Shown in pieces: positions 17,629 to 26,604 of a stretch of DNA of 64,000 nucleotides (positions are counted from its first letter, which is position 1; each line of letters opens with the position of its first letter). The notes under the pieces were generated by a model. The model searched no databases, was not told the DNA's origin, and saw only the letters and a program-made list of their open reading frames with translations. The DNA comes from Mesorhizobium_L sp035547755. GTDB taxonomy: Bacteria; Pseudomonadota; Alphaproteobacteria; Rhizobiales; Rhizobiaceae. A program made the position numbers and the translations under genes. Where the stretch lies: positions 62,001 to 126,000 of the forward strand of contig DASZUG010000014.1 in NCBI GenBank assembly GCA_035547755.1. The letters run 5' to 3'.

Positions 17629-20319
17629 TTATGCCGCGAGGTCGCGCAGGACATATTGCAGGATGCCGCCATTCTTGAAATAGGCGAGTTCATCCACCGT
17701 GTCGATGCGGCAGAGGATCGGCACCTCCTTCACTTTTCCGTCGGCATAGGTGATCTTGGCCACCATCTTCTGGCGCGGGCGGATGTTTTCCAGCCCGTCG
17801 ATCTCGACCGTCTCGTCGCCGGTCAGATTGAGCGACTTCCAGCTGGTGCCGTCTTCGAGCACGAAGGGAAGCACGCCCATGCCGACCAGGTTGGAACGAT
17901 GGATGCGCTCGAACGATTGCGCGATCACCGCCCGCACGCCGAGCAGGTTCGTGCCTTTCGCCGCCCAGTCGCGCGAGGAGCCGTTGCCATATTCGATGCC
18001 GGCGAAGATGACGAGCGGCACGCCCTCCTTCTTGTACTCCATTGCGGCGTCGTAGATCGACATCTCCTCCTTCGAGGGGTAGTGGATCGTATAGCCGCCT
18101 TCCTTGCCGTTCTCGCCCAGCATGTGGTTCCTGATGCGGATATTGGCGAACGTGCCGCGCATCATTACCTCGTGATTGCCGCGCCGCGTGCCGTACTGGT
18201 TGAAGTCCGCGATGCCGACGCCGTGTCCGGTAAGGTATTCCCCCGCCGGAGAAGCGGCCTTGATCGAGCCGGCCGGCGAGATGTGATCGGTGGTGATCTT
18301 GTCGCCGAAAAGGCCGAGGATGCGGGCGCCCTTGATGTCGCCGATATGGCCGGCCTTCTTGCCCATGCCCTCGAAATAGGGCGGGTCCTGGACATAGGTC
18401 GACTGATCGTCCCAGGCATAGGTCTGGCCGCTGGGAGCCTGGACGTTGCGCCAGTTCTCGTCGCCCTTGAAGACGTCGGCATATTTGCGGGCGAAGAGGT
18501 CGCGGGTGACGTTCCTGGCGATGAATTCCTGGATTTCCTTCGAGGTCGGCCAAATGTCCTTGAGGAAGACAGGTTTGCCGTTCTTGTCCTCGCCGAGCGG
18601 CTCGGTGGTGAGATCCTTCGTCACCGTGCCGGCGAGCGCGTAGGCGACCACCAGCGGCGGCGAGGCGAGATAGTTCGCCTGCACGTCGGGCGACACGCGG
18701 CCTTCGAAATTGCGGTTGCCCGAAAGCACGGCCGCGCCAATCAGGCCCTTGTCGTTGATCGTCTTGGAGATCGGCCCCGGCAGCGGGCCCGAATTGCCGA
18801 TACAGGTCGTGCAGCCGAAACCGACGAGATTGAAACCGATCTGGTCGAGTTCCTTCTGCAGGCCGGACTTGTCCAAATATTCCGCCACGACCTGGCTGCC
18901 CGGCGCGAGCGATGTCTTGACCCAGGGCTTCTGCTTCAGGCCGAGGCGGTTGGCGTTGCGGGCGAGCAGCCCGGCGCCGATCAGGACGCTCGGATTGGAG
19001 GTGTTGGTGCATGACGTGATCGCCGCGATCACGACATCGCCATGACCGAGATCGTAATCCGCGCCCTCGACGGCATAGCGTTTGCCGAGCTCGCCCGCCT
19101 TCTTGTACTCGCTTTCCATCGCCTGGGCGAAACCGGCGGGAATATTCTCGAGCGAGATGCGCCCTTCCGGACGCTTCGGACCGGCCATGGAGGGCACAAC
19201 GGAGCCGAGATCGAGTTCGAGCGTGTCGGTGAAAACCGGGTCTTCCGTACCGTCGTCCCGCCACAGGCCCTGCGCCTCGCAATAGGCCTTCACCAGTGCG
19301 ATACGCTCCTCCGAGCGGCTGGTCATGGTGAGGTATTTGACAGTCTCGGAATCGACAGGGAAAAAGCCGCAGGTCGCGCCATATTCCGGCGACATGTTGC
19401 CGATCGTGGCGCGGTCGGCGAGCGCCATGGAGGAGAGGCCGGGACCGAAGAACTCGACGAACTTGCCGACGACGCCCTTCTTCCTGAGCATCTGCGTGAC
19501 CGTCAGCACCAGATCGGTGGCGGTGACGCCTTCTTTCAGCTTGCCAGTCAGGCGGAAGCCGATGACCTCGGGGAGAAGCATGGAGACCGGCTGGCCGAGC
19601 ATGGCGGCTTCCGCCTCGATGCCGCCGACGCCCCAGCCGAGAACGCCGAGGCCGTTGACCATGGTGGTATGCGAATCGGTGCCGACGCAGGTGTCGGGAT
19701 AGGCGACTGTTTCGCCGTCGATATCCGCGCTCCAGACCGTTTGGGCGAGATATTCGAGGTTGACCTGATGGCAGATGCCGGTGCCGGGCGGAACAACGCG
19801 GAAATTGCGGAACGCCTGCTGGCCCCATTTCAGGAAGCGGTAGCGTTCGCCATTGCGCTGATATTCGAGTTCGACGTTGCGCGCGAAGGCCATCGGGGAG
19901 CCGAATTCGTCGACGATGACCGAATGGTCGATGACCAGATCCACGGGGACAAGCGGGTTGATCTTCTGCGGGTCGCCGCCGAGCGAAACCATCGCGTCAC
20001 GCATGGCCGCGAGATCGACCACGGCCGGCACGCCGGTGAAATCCTGCATGAGCACGCGCGCCGGGCGATAGGCGATCTCATAGCCGGCGGAGCCCCTGTC
20101 GTTCAGCCAGGCCGCCACCGCCTTGATGTCGTCGGCCTTGACCGAGCGGCCGTCCTCGTTGCGCAGCAGGTTTTCCAGCAGCACCTTCATCGAGAAGGGG
20201 AGCCTGGAAATGCCGGCAAGGCCGTTCTTCTCGGCTTCGGCGAGGCTGTAATAGACATATTCCTTGTCGCCCACCTTGAGCGATTTCCGCGATTTGAAAC
20301 TGTCGGGTGATTGTGTCAC
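17629..20319 (-). CDS. acnA: Aconitate hydratase A
   Basis: This 896-residue enzyme of the TCA cycle and glyoxylate shunt interconverts citrate and isocitrate through a 4Fe-4S cluster. The cluster cysteines are Cys437 (TSCTNTSNPS), Cys503 and Cys506 (GCTTCIGNSG). The length and domain order match the AcnA/IRP1 group, including the C-terminal swivel domain with GSSRDWAAKG. It is divergent from ccmA, an arrangement common in Rhizobiales. Confidence 0.97.
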   Translation of the reverse strand: MTQSPDSFKSRKSLKVGDKEYVYYSLAEAEKNGLAGISRLPFSMKVLLENLLRNEDGRSVKADDIKAVAAWLNDRGSAGYEIAYRPARVLMQDFTGVPAVVDLAAMRDAMVSLGGDPQKINPLVPVDLVIDHSVIVDEFGSPMAFARNVELEYQRNGERYRFLKWGQQAFRNFRVVPPGTGICHQVNLEYLAQTVWSADIDGETVAYPDTCVGTDSHTTMVNGLGVLGWGVGGIEAEAAMLGQPVSMLLPEVIGFRLTGKLKEGVTATDLVLTVTQMLRKKGVVGKFVEFFGPGLSSMALADRATIGNMSPEYGATCGFFPVDSETVKYLTMTSRSEERIALVKAYCEAQGLWRDDGTEDPVFTDTLELDLGSVVPSMAGPKRPEGRISLENIPAGFAQAMESEYKKAGELGKRYAVEGADYDLGHGDVVIAAITSCTNTSNPSVLIGAGLLARNANRLGLKQKPWVKTSLAPGSQVVAEYLDKSGLQKELDQIGFNLVGFGCTTCIGNSGPLPGPISKTINDKGLIGAAVLSGNRNFEGRVSPDVQANYLASPPLVVAYALAGTVTKDLTTEPLGEDKNGKPVFLKDIWPTSKEIQEFIARNVTRDLFARKYADVFKGDENWRNVQAPSGQTYAWDDQSTYVQDPPYFEGMGKKAGHIGDIKGARILGLFGDKITTDHISPAGSIKAASPAGEYLTGHGVGIADFNQYGTRRGNHEVMMRGTFANIRIRNHMLGENGKEGGYTIHYPSKEEMSIYDAAMEYKKEGVPLVIFAGIEYGNGSSRDWAAKGTNLLGVRAVIAQSFERIHRSNLVGMGVLPFVLEDGTSWKSLNLTGDETVEIDGLENIRPRQKMVAKITYADGKVKEVPILCRIDTVDELAYFKNGGILQYVLRDLAA

Positions 20320-20597
20320 GAGCGATCCCTTAACATCCTGATGGCCGATGAGGGACGGACGCCTGTTGCATGCTCACACGCGCAAGGTGCGGGTACGGTC
20401 ATTTCCGCTGTCCGTTCCTCGGCGTCCGGGCCGGTCAAGGCGGCTCGCGCGCTGGTTCGGCGCAATTTGCTGTCCACGCCGACCGCTGGCGTGTTGCGGG
20501 TTCTATAGTGAATTTCGTATGAGAGTGCCAGTACGGCAAGGGGCCAAAATTGCTGCAATGCAATTCGCTTGGCGCAAGGGCTGGCAAGGTGGGACGA

Positions 20598-21206
20598 ATG
20601 CGGCTCATTGCCGAAAATATCAGCGGTGAACGCGGCGGAGAGATCATCTTCTCGCACGTCGGCTTCAGCCTCGAAGGCGGCCAAAGCCTCGTCGTAACCG
20701 GGCCGAACGGGGCGGGAAAGTCGACGCTTCTCCGGATCGTAGCAGGACTTTTGCCGCCGGCCGGAGGGGCGATTCGCCTGGAAGGCGGCGAAGAAGATGG
20801 AGGCGTCGCCGCCGCCTGCCACTACCTCGGTCATCTGAACGGGATGAAGACGGCGCTGACCGTCGGGAAAAACCTTCTGTTCTGGCAGCGCTTCTCGGGT
20901 GCGCCGAAACTTGCCCTGACCGAGGCTCTCGACGCGGTCGGGCTTCATGGCATCGCGCATCTCCCCTTCGGCTATCTTTCGACCGGCCAGAGGCGGCGTG
21001 TGGCGATCGCGAAACTGCTCCTCAATAACCGGCCGGTTTGGCTGCTCGACGAGCCGACCGCCGGGTTGGACAAGGCTTCGGAGAGGCGGTTCGGCGCGTT
21101 AATGGGGGAGCACCTCGGCGAGGGGGGCATTGTTGTCGCTGCGACGCATCTGCCGCTGGAACTGGAGGGGGCAAAGGAGGTGAGGCTGGGGGATGCGCAT
21201 GTTTGA
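20598..21206 (+). CDS. ccmA: Heme exporter ATP-binding protein CcmA
   Basis: This 202-residue ATPase of the cytochrome c maturation system I works with CcmB, CcmC and CcmD in releasing holo-CcmE. Walker A is GPNGAGKST (35-43), the signature region is LSTGQRRRVAIAKLLL and Walker B is VWLLDEPTAGLD. The ATG at 20598 is favoured from family length; an earlier ATG at 20550 would add 16 residues. ccmB normally follows within a few bases. Here 192 bases including a long palindrome intervene. Confidence 0.93.
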   Translation: MRLIAENISGERGGEIIFSHVGFSLEGGQSLVVTGPNGAGKSTLLRIVAGLLPPAGGAIRLEGGEEDGGVAAACHYLGHLNGMKTALTVGKNLLFWQRFSGAPKLALTEALDAVGLHGIAHLPFGYLSTGQRRRVAIAKLLLNNRPVWLLDEPTAGLDKASERRFGALMGEHLGEGGIVVAATHLPLELEGAKEVRLGDAHV

Positions 21207-21257
21207 GATGCCCGCGCCCCTTCGCGCCCCCCTTTGTCATGTCGGGGGGGCACGCCG

Positions 21258-21390
21258 CCCACCCTCCCCCTTGCGAGGAGGGTCGACCCGCGAAGCGGGG
21301 CGGGGTGGGGGTGGCGATGGTTATGCTCTATTTTGCACGACCCCCACCCCGACGCTACGCGCCGACCCTCCCCGCAAGGGGGAGGGTGGG
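21258..21390. repeat. Large imperfect palindromic repeat between ccmA and ccmB
   Basis: Arms at 21258-21312 and 21340-21390 are reverse complements with few mismatches and a loop of about 27 bases. Each arm begins and ends with CCCACCCTCCCCC-type sequence. The look is that of the mobile intergenic palindromes seen scattered in rhizobial genomes. A folded transcript would form a very stable hairpin in the ccmAB message. It appears to be an insertion, because ccmA and ccmB are usually contiguous. Confidence 0.85.
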
Positions 21391-21398
21391 AGCCGCCT

Positions 21399-22064
21399 AT
21401 GCTAGCCCTCTACCTCCGCGATTTGCGCATCGGCATCCGCGCCGGCGGCGGGGCGCTAGTGGGCGTGCTCTTCTTCCTGGCCGTGGTGGCGGTCGTGCCC
21501 TTCGGCGTCGGTCCCGATCTCAAGCTTCTTGCCCGCATCGGCCCGGCGATCCTCTGGATCGGCGCGCTTCTGGCGAGCCTGCTCGGTCTGGAACGGCTCT
21601 TCCAGGCCGATCGTGAGGACGGGTCGCTCGACCTTCTGCTGCTCGCGGACGACAGGCACATGACCGCGCTCGTCGTGCTGGTCAAATGCCTGGCGCACTG
21701 GACGGCGAGTGTGCTGCCGCTCGTCGTCGCCTCGCCGCTTCTTGGGCTTTTCATGAACATGGAGGCAAAGGGAATCGGCGCGACGACGCTCACGCTCCTG
21801 GTCGGCACGCCGGCGATCGCCTTCATCGGCGCCGTCGGCGCCGCAGTCGCCGTGGCGCTGCCGCGCGGCGGCCTGCTCGTCTCCGTGCTGATCCTGCCGC
21901 TTGCAATTCCCGTCCTGATCTTCGGCGTCGCGGCGAGCTATGGCGCGACGCATCCGCCGCAGCCTTTCGTCTTTCCGTTCCTGATTTTGATCGCGCTGAC
22001 GCTTTTCTTCACCGTGATCGGGCCGCTCGCGGCCGCGTTGGCGCTCAAATTCGCCGCAGACTGA
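21399..22064 (+). CDS. ccmB: Heme exporter permease CcmB
   Basis: This 221-residue protein has about six hydrophobic segments. It starts MLALYLRDLRIGIRAGGGAL, as is standard for CcmB. The start at 21399 fits the family length; reading further upstream would run through the palindromic repeat. The ATG sits only 9 bases after the repeat, so ribosome access may depend on it, and no clear ribosome-binding site is seen other than GGAGGGTGGG inside the repeat arm. ccmC, ccmD and ccmG do not follow; the next gene is on the opposite strand. Confidence 0.93.
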   Translation: MLALYLRDLRIGIRAGGGALVGVLFFLAVVAVVPFGVGPDLKLLARIGPAILWIGALLASLLGLERLFQADREDGSLDLLLLADDRHMTALVVLVKCLAHWTASVLPLVVASPLLGLFMNMEAKGIGATTLTLLVGTPAIAFIGAVGAAVAVALPRGGLLVSVLILPLAIPVLIFGVAASYGATHPPQPFVFPFLILIALTLFFTVIGPLAAALALKFAAD

Positions 22065-22081
22065 ACTGCAGGTCTTCCGCT

Positions 22082-22870
22082 CTATTCTGACGTGAATTTC
22101 TCGGCGCGCACCTCGACCGTCCCGATCTTGGTGCCGATACTCGCCGCGATCGGCGCGTAGATCCCCGTCGTTCCCATGGGAACGAAGGATATCTTCATTT
22201 TGCTCTTGTCGCGCAGATATTTGAGCGTGCTGTTGGTCGTGCGATAGCCCGCGACCGGAACGAAATGCGCGCTGCAGACCGTAGCCTTACCGCTGTAGCC
22301 GGGCACCGAGTAAGGGGCAGTCCCGGCATAGGAAAGGCGGATGTCGGCGCGCAGCTCCCCATCATAATATTTGAGCGTGTGATTGCAGACGTCGCTTGGG
22401 CTAGCGGCCTTGACGAGTGTGAGCGACAGCGGATCGGTGACGGCCTTCAGATCGTCCGGACCGAGCGGCACCCAGTTCTTCTGCTTTTTCAACGGCGGAA
22501 TGTTTTCCGTATGCGAGACCGTATCACCGGCAAACTCGATAGCGGTGCGCTTCTTTTTTTTCCCCGAGGTGTAGGCGACGAGGAAGGATTGCGGCTGCGC
22601 ACCGGATGGCGTCAGACGGCCGTTGACCGTCGTCGTGCCCTTGGTGTCGTCGATAATGCGGGCGACGCCGGCGCTCGCGATCGAGCCTTTGATGTTGAAG
22701 CTCTGGCCGTCGACCGTGCTGGTAAAGCTCGTCCTGGCGAGCGTCAGGCCGAAAAGCGAGACGGAATAGTCGGCGCTGAAACGCTGCGCGCCATCGGCAT
22801 GCGCCGGCGCGGCGAGCATGCCGACAGAGGCTGCAATTGAAGCGAGACGGCCGCTTATGCGCGAATACAT
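22082..22870 (-). CDS. DUF3108 domain periplasmic protein
   Basis: This 262-residue exported protein has a signal peptide MYSRISGRLASIAASVGMLA ending near APAHA, then a beta-rich DUF3108 domain beginning RFSADYSVSLFGLTLARTSF. The start at 22870 is chosen for the signal peptide; the upstream extension has no signal character. It is convergent with ccmB, 17 bases away. The function of DUF3108 proteins is not settled, and an envelope role is likely from the signal peptide. Confidence 0.82.
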   Translation of the reverse strand: MYSRISGRLASIAASVGMLAAPAHADGAQRFSADYSVSLFGLTLARTSFTSTVDGQSFNIKGSIASAGVARIIDDTKGTTTVNGRLTPSGAQPQSFLVAYTSGKKKKRTAIEFAGDTVSHTENIPPLKKQKNWVPLGPDDLKAVTDPLSLTLVKAASPSDVCNHTLKYYDGELRADIRLSYAGTAPYSVPGYSGKATVCSAHFVPVAGYRTTNSTLKYLRDKSKMKISFVPMGTTGIYAPIAASIGTKIGTVEVRAEKFTSE

Positions 22871-23017
22871 CTTCCCGGTTCCGATGTCCCTCGTTGAGAA
22901 ACTATCATTGAATCCGGCGAAGTTGTGAATGGTTCCATCCTCGCTCCACCTTTGCCGGTCATAATGGCCGTTCCGAATCAATGATTGTCGGCATGTCCGG
23001 CTTTGCGGAGTAGGAAA

Positions 23018-24241
23018 ATGGCGGGAAGCCTCGTCGGAGTCAGCCCGATCATGCACAGCATCTATCTCGGCGAGGACATCAAGCCTTTATGGGACAGGCT
23101 TGCCGCGCGCGTCGCCGCAAATGCGAATGATGCCGAAGCGCTGATGGATCTTTCCGTGCTGCTGCAGGCGCGCGGGCGGAGGGCGGAGGGGTTGGAAGCC
23201 CAAAACGCCGCGATTGCCCTACAAAAGAGCTTCCGGCGCATCTGTGGGAAAGGCGGGGGATTGAAACTGGCCGTCCTCGTCACGGCCGGCGACCTGATGG
23301 CGAACACGCCGATCGATTTCCTGCTCGAAGGCTCCGACATCGACCTCACCTATCTCTATGTCGATGGTAATATGTCCGCGCTTCCCGATTTGTCCCCATT
23401 CGATGTGGCCTTCATGGCGGTCGGAGAATCGGAGGAGAACCGGCCTGTCCTGAAGACAATCGAAAGGCTGCTTGCCGGAAGGTCCGAGGCGCAGCCTGTC
23501 ATGAACGGCGATCCGGCGAAGGTGATGGGTCTGACGCGCGAGGGCGTCGGCGCGCTTCTTGCCGATGCGCCCGCCATCCTCGCGCCGCCGACGTCGGTCC
23601 TGTCGCGCGCCGAGCTGTCAGGAGAGAGTGGGCCGGGCCTTGCGCAGGCGGCACTGCCGGATCGCTTCGATTTTCCCATCACGATCAGGCCGGCCGGCAC
23701 CCATGCTGGCGGCGGATTGGAGCGCATCGGCCAACCCTCTGAACTTCTTCCCTATTTCAGGCGGCAGCAGGCCGAAAAATACCATGTCGCGCCCTTCATC
23801 GACTATTCCGGAGCGGACGGCCGCTATCGCAAGCAGCGAATCGTCTTCATCGACGGCAAGGCTTTCGCCAGCCATTACGCCGTCTCGGAGCACTGGATCG
23901 TCCACTACCTCAGCGCCGGAATGGCCGAGAATGCCTGGCGGCGCGCGGAAGAACAACGCTGGATGGAGAATTTCGACACCGACTTCGCCGCTCGGCACGC
24001 CCGCGCCTTCGAGGCGCTCTGTTCACGTGTCGGGCTCGATTATTTTGGAATCGACTGCGCCGAGATGCCCGATGGGCGGCTCCTTGTCTTTGAGGTGGAC
24101 GTGGCGATGATCGTCCACGACATGGATCCGGAAGATGTCTTTCCCTACAAGAAACCCGCCATGCGCAAGCTTTTTGCGGCCTTCCAGGCCGCGGTGACGA
24201 AACGAGCGGTCAGCGCAAAGCAGGAAACGACTATCGCTTGA
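23018..24241 (+). CDS. Uncharacterised protein with ATP-grasp-like C-terminal half
   Basis: I cannot assign a named family with confidence. The 407-residue protein has an N-terminal helical, repeat-like part (about 20-75, ANANDAEALMDLSVLLQARG, like a single TPR). A Rossmann-like segment follows (LKLAVLVTAGDLMANTPIDF, 82-101), with the conserved-looking SDIDLTYLYVDG. The C-terminal half resembles ATP-grasp enzymes: basic/glycine segment ITIRPAGTHAGGGLER (221-236) and a metal-binding-type strand GIDCAEMPDGRLLVFEVD (344-361). Ligase activity on an unknown substrate is plausible. The start at 23018 is chosen over 22985 by spacing. It is divergent from the DUF3108 gene. Confidence 0.6.
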   Translation: MAGSLVGVSPIMHSIYLGEDIKPLWDRLAARVAANANDAEALMDLSVLLQARGRRAEGLEAQNAAIALQKSFRRICGKGGGLKLAVLVTAGDLMANTPIDFLLEGSDIDLTYLYVDGNMSALPDLSPFDVAFMAVGESEENRPVLKTIERLLAGRSEAQPVMNGDPAKVMGLTREGVGALLADAPAILAPPTSVLSRAELSGESGPGLAQAALPDRFDFPITIRPAGTHAGGGLERIGQPSELLPYFRRQQAEKYHVAPFIDYSGADGRYRKQRIVFIDGKAFASHYAVSEHWIVHYLSAGMAENAWRRAEEQRWMENFDTDFAARHARAFEALCSRVGLDYFGIDCAEMPDGRLLVFEVDVAMIVHDMDPEDVFPYKKPAMRKLFAAFQAAVTKRAVSAKQETTIA

Positions 24242-24247
24242 TGCGCC

Positions 24248-25216
24248 TCATATCGGCGCTGAACCGTATCGGAACGAAGACGTTCTCGCCGAGCGATCGG
24301 GCGTCAGCCTGAGCGGCGAGCGGGAATGGAAGAGCAGGAGGGCTGTCAGGGCGCACGAAACGATGCCGATCAGCGTTACCGCCGCCGTCGTGCCGAGCGT
24401 CCAATCGAGAGCCTGGAGCGCAGCGCCGTTATAGAGCGAGAAGGCGCTGAAGCTGCTTTCATGCGAGATCAGCAGAAAGCCGAAGATGTTGTTGCCGAAA
24501 TGGGCGCCCATGGAGCCGCCGAGATTTCCCGTGCGATAGACGATGAAGGCGAGCAACACCGCGAAGCTGCCGATCGTGACGAGAACGCACGCGGTCATCA
24601 GCATCGGCGTTCCGCCGTGCCAATGGAGCAGGGTGAAGGCCAGGGTCGGCAGGAGAGCCCATATCAGCGGACTGCGGAAGCGATAGGCGAGGCCGCGCAT
24701 GAGATAGCCGCGGAAAAGCAGTTCTTCCGCCGATGTCTGGACGAAGGCGAAAAGCATGACAGGAACGATGAAGATCAGCCAATCGCCGAGTGCGATCGTC
24801 GTGCGGACAAATTGCGGCGCGATGGCGTAAAGCGCGATTTCCGACAGAAGTGAAGTGACGGCGACGGCGGCAAGTCCCTTGAGAAAGGCGCTGGCCGAAA
24901 GCCGGCTGCTCGGGCCGAAAAGAGCGGAAAGCTTCTGTTTGTGGAGGAAACGCATGGCGATCCAGACGCCGAGCCAGATGCCGGCGAAGGTCAGGAAAAC
25001 GGCCAGCGTGCCGGGCCGCGTCGTGATGAAACTTTCCATCAGCCGCGCATAGCCGCCGAACCCCGTATAGAGATAGAAGCCGGCCGTCAGCACCCCGAAC
25101 GTCACGGCCAGCCAGCAGATGACGATGACCACGATACCGGCAAGGAGGCGCGGCAAGGTCATCTTCGGACCCGCGCTCTCCCGGTAAAGCTGAAAAGCCT
25201 TTGGCTCGATCATCAT
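24248..25216 (-). CDS. CPBP family intramembrane metalloprotease (CAAX/Abi type)
   Basis: This 322-residue membrane protein has about eight hydrophobic segments. The CPBP motifs are present: EELLFRG (glutamate pair and arginine), then a histidine in TLLHWHGG and HFGNN near the end. Such proteins are predicted glutamic-type intramembrane peptidases. The start is uncertain: ATG pairs at 25216/25213 have weak upstream GGCGGAAAG, while 25288 has none. It is convergent with the ATP-grasp-like gene, with 6 bases between stops. Confidence 0.82.
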   Translation of the reverse strand: MMIEPKAFQLYRESAGPKMTLPRLLAGIVVIVICWLAVTFGVLTAGFYLYTGFGGYARLMESFITTRPGTLAVFLTFAGIWLGVWIAMRFLHKQKLSALFGPSSRLSASAFLKGLAAVAVTSLLSEIALYAIAPQFVRTTIALGDWLIFIVPVMLFAFVQTSAEELLFRGYLMRGLAYRFRSPLIWALLPTLAFTLLHWHGGTPMLMTACVLVTIGSFAVLLAFIVYRTGNLGGSMGAHFGNNIFGFLLISHESSFSAFSLYNGAALQALDWTLGTTAAVTLIGIVSCALTALLLFHSRSPLRLTPDRSARTSSFRYGSAPI

Positions 25217-25537
25217 TTCTTTCCGCCTTGGATCGTCGTTCGGACTGGAGGGAATCGCAGCTTGATTCCGTTCTGCGCCTGTCTTCATGCTGTTGATCGT
25301 CCATAGAGCAAAATTCGGGACGCTCTTTGTCCTGATAGACCGGGGAAATGAAAAGCTTCTTACCGGTCAGGGGAAGACCGATTCCCTCCGTTCGCGGAAC
25401 GACGGCGGCTTGCGCAGTTCCCGAACCCTTTGCTACACGCAATCCGCTGGAATTGTTATGGACTACCTGCGTTCCAATGGGCGGAACGCCGCCCAAGACA
25501 ATCCCGGCGGTCGACAAAGGGCTTCTGGGAGAAAAGA

Positions 25538-26362
25538 ATGGCATTTCGGGTGGCGGGCAAGTTCGTCGCTGTGGCATTCGCCGCGATGGCACTCATTCCA
25601 ACGGCGGCGTCGGCCGCGCCGCGCTGCGGCGACGGTCCGGCCGGATTCCCCGCCTGGCTCCAGGAATTCAAGTCGGAAGCGGCGGAGCGAGGGATCAGCT
25701 CGCGCGTCCTCGACAGTGCTTTCGCCGGCGTCACCTACGACAAGAAGGTCATCGGTTATGACAGGCACCAGCACGCCTTCAAGATGACGCTCCAGCAATT
25801 CATGGCCCGGCGGGCGCCCCCCTATTATGTCAAGCGCGCCAAGGAAGAGATGGCTTCCAACGCGCGTCTGCTGTCCCGCATACAGAAGCGGTTCGGCGTG
25901 CAGCCCGAGATCCTGGTCGCGATCTGGGGCATGGAAACCGGTTTCGGCTCCTATATGGGGAATTTGAGCACCATCCGTTCGCTGGCGACGCTTGCCTATG
26001 ATTGCCGCCGGTCGGCGTTCTTCACCAACGAACTCACCTCGGCGCTGGAGATCATCCAGCGTGGCGACATGACAGCGGCGGAGATGCGCGGCGCCTGGGC
26101 CGGTGAAATCGGCCAGACGCAGCTGCTCGCTTCGAAATATCTGCAGTACGCCGTCGACTTCGATGGCGACGGACGGCGCGACCTCATCCATTCGCGCGCC
26201 GACGTGCTCGCTTCGACCGCCAATTTCCTGAGAGGTCATGGCTGGATACCAGGCGCCGGCTATCAGCCCGGCCAGCCGAATTTCCCCGTTCTGGCCGCCT
26301 GGAACAGGGCGACGGTCTACCAGCAGGCGCTGGCCCTTTTCGCCAGCAAGATCGCGAATTGA
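25538..26362 (+). CDS. Lytic murein transglycosylase, MltB-like
   Basis: This 274-residue periplasmic peptidoglycan-cleaving enzyme has a signal peptide (about 27 residues, ending ASA before APRCGDG) and an SLT_2/MltB domain. The catalytic Glu133 lies in WGMETGFGSYMG. The C-terminal part carries the family sequence GAWAGEIGQTQLL and FDGDGRRDL. The start at 25538 has GGGAGAAAAG upstream and gives a clean signal peptide. It overlaps the start of the following TusA-like gene (TTGA), so the two are translationally coupled. Confidence 0.9.
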   Translation: MAFRVAGKFVAVAFAAMALIPTAASAAPRCGDGPAGFPAWLQEFKSEAAERGISSRVLDSAFAGVTYDKKVIGYDRHQHAFKMTLQQFMARRAPPYYVKRAKEEMASNARLLSRIQKRFGVQPEILVAIWGMETGFGSYMGNLSTIRSLATLAYDCRRSAFFTNELTSALEIIQRGDMTAAEMRGAWAGEIGQTQLLASKYLQYAVDFDGDGRRDLIHSRADVLASTANFLRGHGWIPGAGYQPGQPNFPVLAAWNRATVYQQALALFASKIAN

Positions 26363-26598
26363 AAGAAGCTGCGATCAAGGCCGAAATCTACGATTTGAAG
26401 GGCCTCACCTGTCCGCTGCCCGTCCTGCGGGCGCGAAAGCGCCTCGCCGGGATGGAGCGCGGCGCGCTTCTCTGGCTCGAGACGACGGATCCGCTTGCCG
26501 TCATCGATATTCCCGCCTTTTGCCGCGAAAACGGTCATCGGCTCGTGGAAAGCTTCGCCGTGGAAGGCGGCCATCGCTTCCTGATCGAGCGCGGATAA
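26359..26598 (+). CDS. TusA-like sulfurtransferase
   Basis: This 79-residue protein of the TusA/SirA family has the sulfur-carrying cysteine in LTCPLPVLRAR (Cys17, the CPxP signature). It starts at a TTG overlapping the stop of the transglycosylase gene; no ATG is available. TusA proteins pass persulfide sulfur to tRNA-thiolation or other acceptors. The pairing with a murein hydrolase is probably transcriptional convenience. It converges on the COG0523 GTPase gene, 6 bases away. Confidence 0.85.
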   Translation: MKEAAIKAEIYDLKGLTCPLPVLRARKRLAGMERGALLWLETTDPLAVIDIPAFCRENGHRLVESFAVEGGHRFLIERG

Positions 26599-26604
26599 GT
26601 CCGA

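Noticed and set aside
17690..19828. Alternative frame of over 700 codons within acnA
   Set aside because: The acnA frame has all cluster cysteines; this frame is Arg-rich noise.
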